NCBI GenBank assembly: GCA_017517815.1
Contig: JAFWYA010000068.1
Coordinates: forward strand, 1-64,000
DNA from: Clostridia bacterium
GTDB taxonomy: Bacteria > Bacillota_A > Clostridia > Christensenellales > Aristaeellaceae
Reading direction: 5' to 3'
DNA: 64,000 nucleotides
Both the position numbers and the translations under genes were made by a program. Shown piece after piece: positions 62,394 to 64,000 of the stretch; position 1 is the stretch's first letter, and each line of letters opens with the position of its first letter. The notes under the pieces were generated by a model that searched no databases, was not told the DNA's origin, and was given only the letters and a program-made list of their open reading frames with translations.

Positions 62394-63500
62394 ATGAACA
62401 GCGCAAAGCACACCGCCGTTGTGATTCCCGCCTACAAGCCGGACGACCGTCTGCCCCCCTATGTGGAGGCTCTTAAAACGGCGGGCGTTGGCAAGATCGT
62501 CATTGTGGACGATGGCAGCGGCGAAGGACACAAGGCTCTTTTTGCCAGCATTCCGCAGGACGAAGTAACGCACGTGATTTCCTATGTGCCCAATGCCGGC
62601 AAGGGCGTGGCCCTCAAGCGCGGCATGCAGTATGTGCTGGAATCCTGCCCGGATCAGCAGTACATCATCACTGCTGACAGCGACGGTCAGCACACCGTGA
62701 AGGATGTGCTGCGCATGGCGGAAGCCCTCACTGAAAACAGCGAGGGCGTACTGCTGGGCAGCCGTGACTTCACTCAGCCTGACGTGCCCTTTAAGAGCCG
62801 CAACGGCAACCGCATCACCTCCACCGTGTTCAAGCTGCTCTACGGCGTGTGGGTATCCGATACCCAGACCGGTCTGCGCGGCTTTGCGCGCGAGCATCTG
62901 CCGCTGATGATCGCCGTCAAGGGCGACCGCTACGAGTATGAAATGAACGTGCTCATCGAGTGCGCTCACAAGCGCCTGCCCATGCGCGCTCTGCCCATCC
63001 AGACCGTATATGAGAACAACAACGAGGGCAGCCACTTCCGCGCAGTGCGCGACAGCGCCCGCATCTACAGCGTGATTCTGGCGGGCTTCTTCCGCTTCAT
63101 CAGCGCGTCTGTGCTCAGCTTCCTGCTGGATTACGGCCTGTACCTGCTGTTCAACAATGTGCTCAAGGCCGCCGCTCCCGCTATGGGCCAGCAGATGGAT
63201 TTCCTGTTCCTGCACTTTGTGCCGCACATCGCCATCGCCACGGTGACGGCGCGCATCCTGTCCGGCATTTTCAACTTCACCGTCAACCGCAAGTTCGTCT
63301 TTGGTGACAAGTCGTCGGCCAAAAAGTCGTTCCCAAGGTATCTGGCGGTGTTCTTCCTCAACATGTTCCTCTCGGCTGCGCTCACCAGCTCGCTGCATCT
63401 GTGGTTTGGCTGGAGCGACAATCTCATCAAAATCCCGGTGGATATCCTGCTGTTCTTCATGAGCTACACGCTGCAGCAGCGCTGGGTGTTCCGCGGATAA
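62394..63500 (+). CDS. GT2 glycosyltransferase fused to a GtrA-like membrane domain
   Basis: A 368-residue fusion. Residues 1-225 are a dolichyl-phosphate-mannose-synthase-like GT2 domain (VVIPAYKPDDRL, IVDDGSGEG, TADSDGQHT as the metal motif, DTQTGLRGF). Residues 230-365 are a GtrA domain with four helices (FFRFISASVLSFLLDYGLYLLF first), which flips or holds lipid-linked sugars. It should make and deliver a polyprenyl-phosphate sugar. AAAGGGAG precedes ATG 62394. A strong terminator ends the locus. Confidence 0.93.
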   Translation: MNSAKHTAVVIPAYKPDDRLPPYVEALKTAGVGKIVIVDDGSGEGHKALFASIPQDEVTHVISYVPNAGKGVALKRGMQYVLESCPDQQYIITADSDGQHTVKDVLRMAEALTENSEGVLLGSRDFTQPDVPFKSRNGNRITSTVFKLLYGVWVSDTQTGLRGFAREHLPLMIAVKGDRYEYEMNVLIECAHKRLPMRALPIQTVYENNNEGSHFRAVRDSARIYSVILAGFFRFISASVLSFLLDYGLYLLFNNVLKAAAPAMGQQMDFLFLHFVPHIAIATVTARILSGIFNFTVNRKFVFGDKSSAKKSFPRYLAVFFLNMFLSAALTSSLHLWFGWSDNLIKIPVDILLFFMSYTLQQRWVFRG

Positions 63501-63502
63501 AC

Positions 63503-63535
63503 AAAAGCCTGACCGAAAGGTCAGGCTTTTTGCTT
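63503..63535 (+). terminator. Bidirectional terminator ending the glycan locus
   Basis: AAAAGCCTGACC, loop GAAA, GGTCAGGCTTTT: a perfect 12-bp stem with A and T tracts. Confidence 0.9.
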
Positions 63536-64000
63536 CAGATGATTTTGCGGCAGCCGTCCAGCAGAATGTTCTGCCCGGACAGGTAACCGGACTCATCACC
63601 GGCCAGCCAGCAGATGAGATCGGCATTCTCGCGTGCCGAACCCGTACGCTGCATGTAGCACTTCTCCATGGACTCCGTAAAGTCGATGTCGGAGTTTTCA
63701 GATGTGCTGACTGTGCCGGGCGAAACGCAGTTGACGCGAACGCCAAGTTCGGCCACCTCGCGGGCCAGCGACTGCGTGAAGTTGATAATGGCTGCCTTGC
63801 TGGCGGCGTACTGCGCCATGTTGGTCTTGCCGTATACGCCCACGACCGAAGCCACGTTAATGATGCGCCCGTACTGACGTTTGACCATGCCGGGCAGCAC
63901 TGCACGCGTCACGTTGGCCGTACCCAGTACATTTACGTCAAAATATCTGCGCCATGTTTCCGAGGGCGTGTCCAAAAAAGAGGTAAAGCAGCGCCAGATA
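63535..64000 (-). CDS. Short-chain dehydrogenase/reductase, 5' end outside the window
   Basis: The C-terminal part (about 155 codons) of an SDR enzyme that runs off the right edge. Visible are the NVLG segment, the catalytic Ser in NVASVVG, the Tyr-x3-Lys pair in YAASKAA, and NCVSPGTV and SGQNILLDGG-like residues at the end. The N-terminal nucleotide loop is missing. The frame is open to base 64000; a TTG at 63975 is internal to the family alignment, so it is not the start. Substrate unknown. Confidence 0.92.
   Translation of the reverse strand, partial: IWRCFTSFLDTPSETWRRYFDVNVLGTANVTRAVLPGMVKRQYGRIINVASVVGVYGKTNMAQYAASKAAIINFTQSLAREVAELGVRVNCVSPGTVSTSENSDIDFTESMEKCYMQRTGSARENADLICWLAGDESGYLSGQNILLDGCRKII

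Overview
The window reads as a stretch of chromosome from a GC-rich anaerobic member of the Clostridia (Bacillota). The evidence is AAGGAGG-type ribosome sites, GTG and TTG starts, clostridial families (DUF4317, DUF1540, DegV, DUF1461), an aldo-keto reductase with two Fe-S motifs, a split methionine synthase, a TRAP transporter, and the absence of outer-membrane genes. A Christensenellales-like gut organism would fit, but that is inference. Genes are dense, with no stretch over 300 bases lacking a gene. I see no rRNA, tRNA or CRISPR array, and the only mobile-element trace is an IS3-family transposase tail at the left edge.

Layout. 0-6 kb: IS3 tail, DUF4317 protein, HD-domain protein plus amidohydrolase, and two tandem secreted L,D-transpeptidases carrying unusual Cys/His modules. 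6-10 kb: uxuA-uxuB-gntR hexuronate operon with a visible operator. 10-13 kb: alpha/beta hydrolase, a leaderless L,D-transpeptidase, a parvulin-type foldase and a histidine phosphatase. 13-18 kb: a MerR regulator with an Fe-S aldo-keto reductase, divergent from a MATE pump across a MerR-type promoter, then a second MATE. 18-26 kb: secA, prfB (no programmed frameshift), DUF1461, tsaD, a metallo-beta-lactamase-fold protein and a third MATE. 26-31 kb: a nitrilase-GDPD fusion, an ECF sigma/anti-sigma pair, an LCP protein and DUF1540.

31-40 kb (minus strand): a SIS/sugar-kinase pair; the methionine operon (separate activation protein, MetH lacking that domain, and a homocysteine methyltransferase-MTHFR fusion); then a YcxB-like protein, M18 aminopeptidase and inositol monophosphatase. 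40-46 kb: TRAP transporter dctPQM and the asd-dapA-dapB diaminopimelate/lysine operon. 46-52.5 kb: XRE regulator, DegV, EamA transporter, a DUF134-NifX fusion and two more MATE pumps. 52.7-63.5 kb: a surface-glycan locus with UDP-sugar dehydrogenase, two GT-C-like membrane proteins, two GT2 enzymes, a DUF354 GT-B-like protein, a zinc-ribbon Yip1 protein and an M1 peptidase, mostly translationally coupled. The window ends inside an SDR gene.

The most distinctive points are the nitrilase-GDPD fusion with a palindrome over its promoter, the Ada-like Cys/His modules on the transpeptidases, the MerR 19-bp-spacer promoter, the uxu operator, the DUF134-NifX gene with a complete internal start site, a 24-bp stop-codon hairpin shared by uxuA and secA, and the glycan locus.
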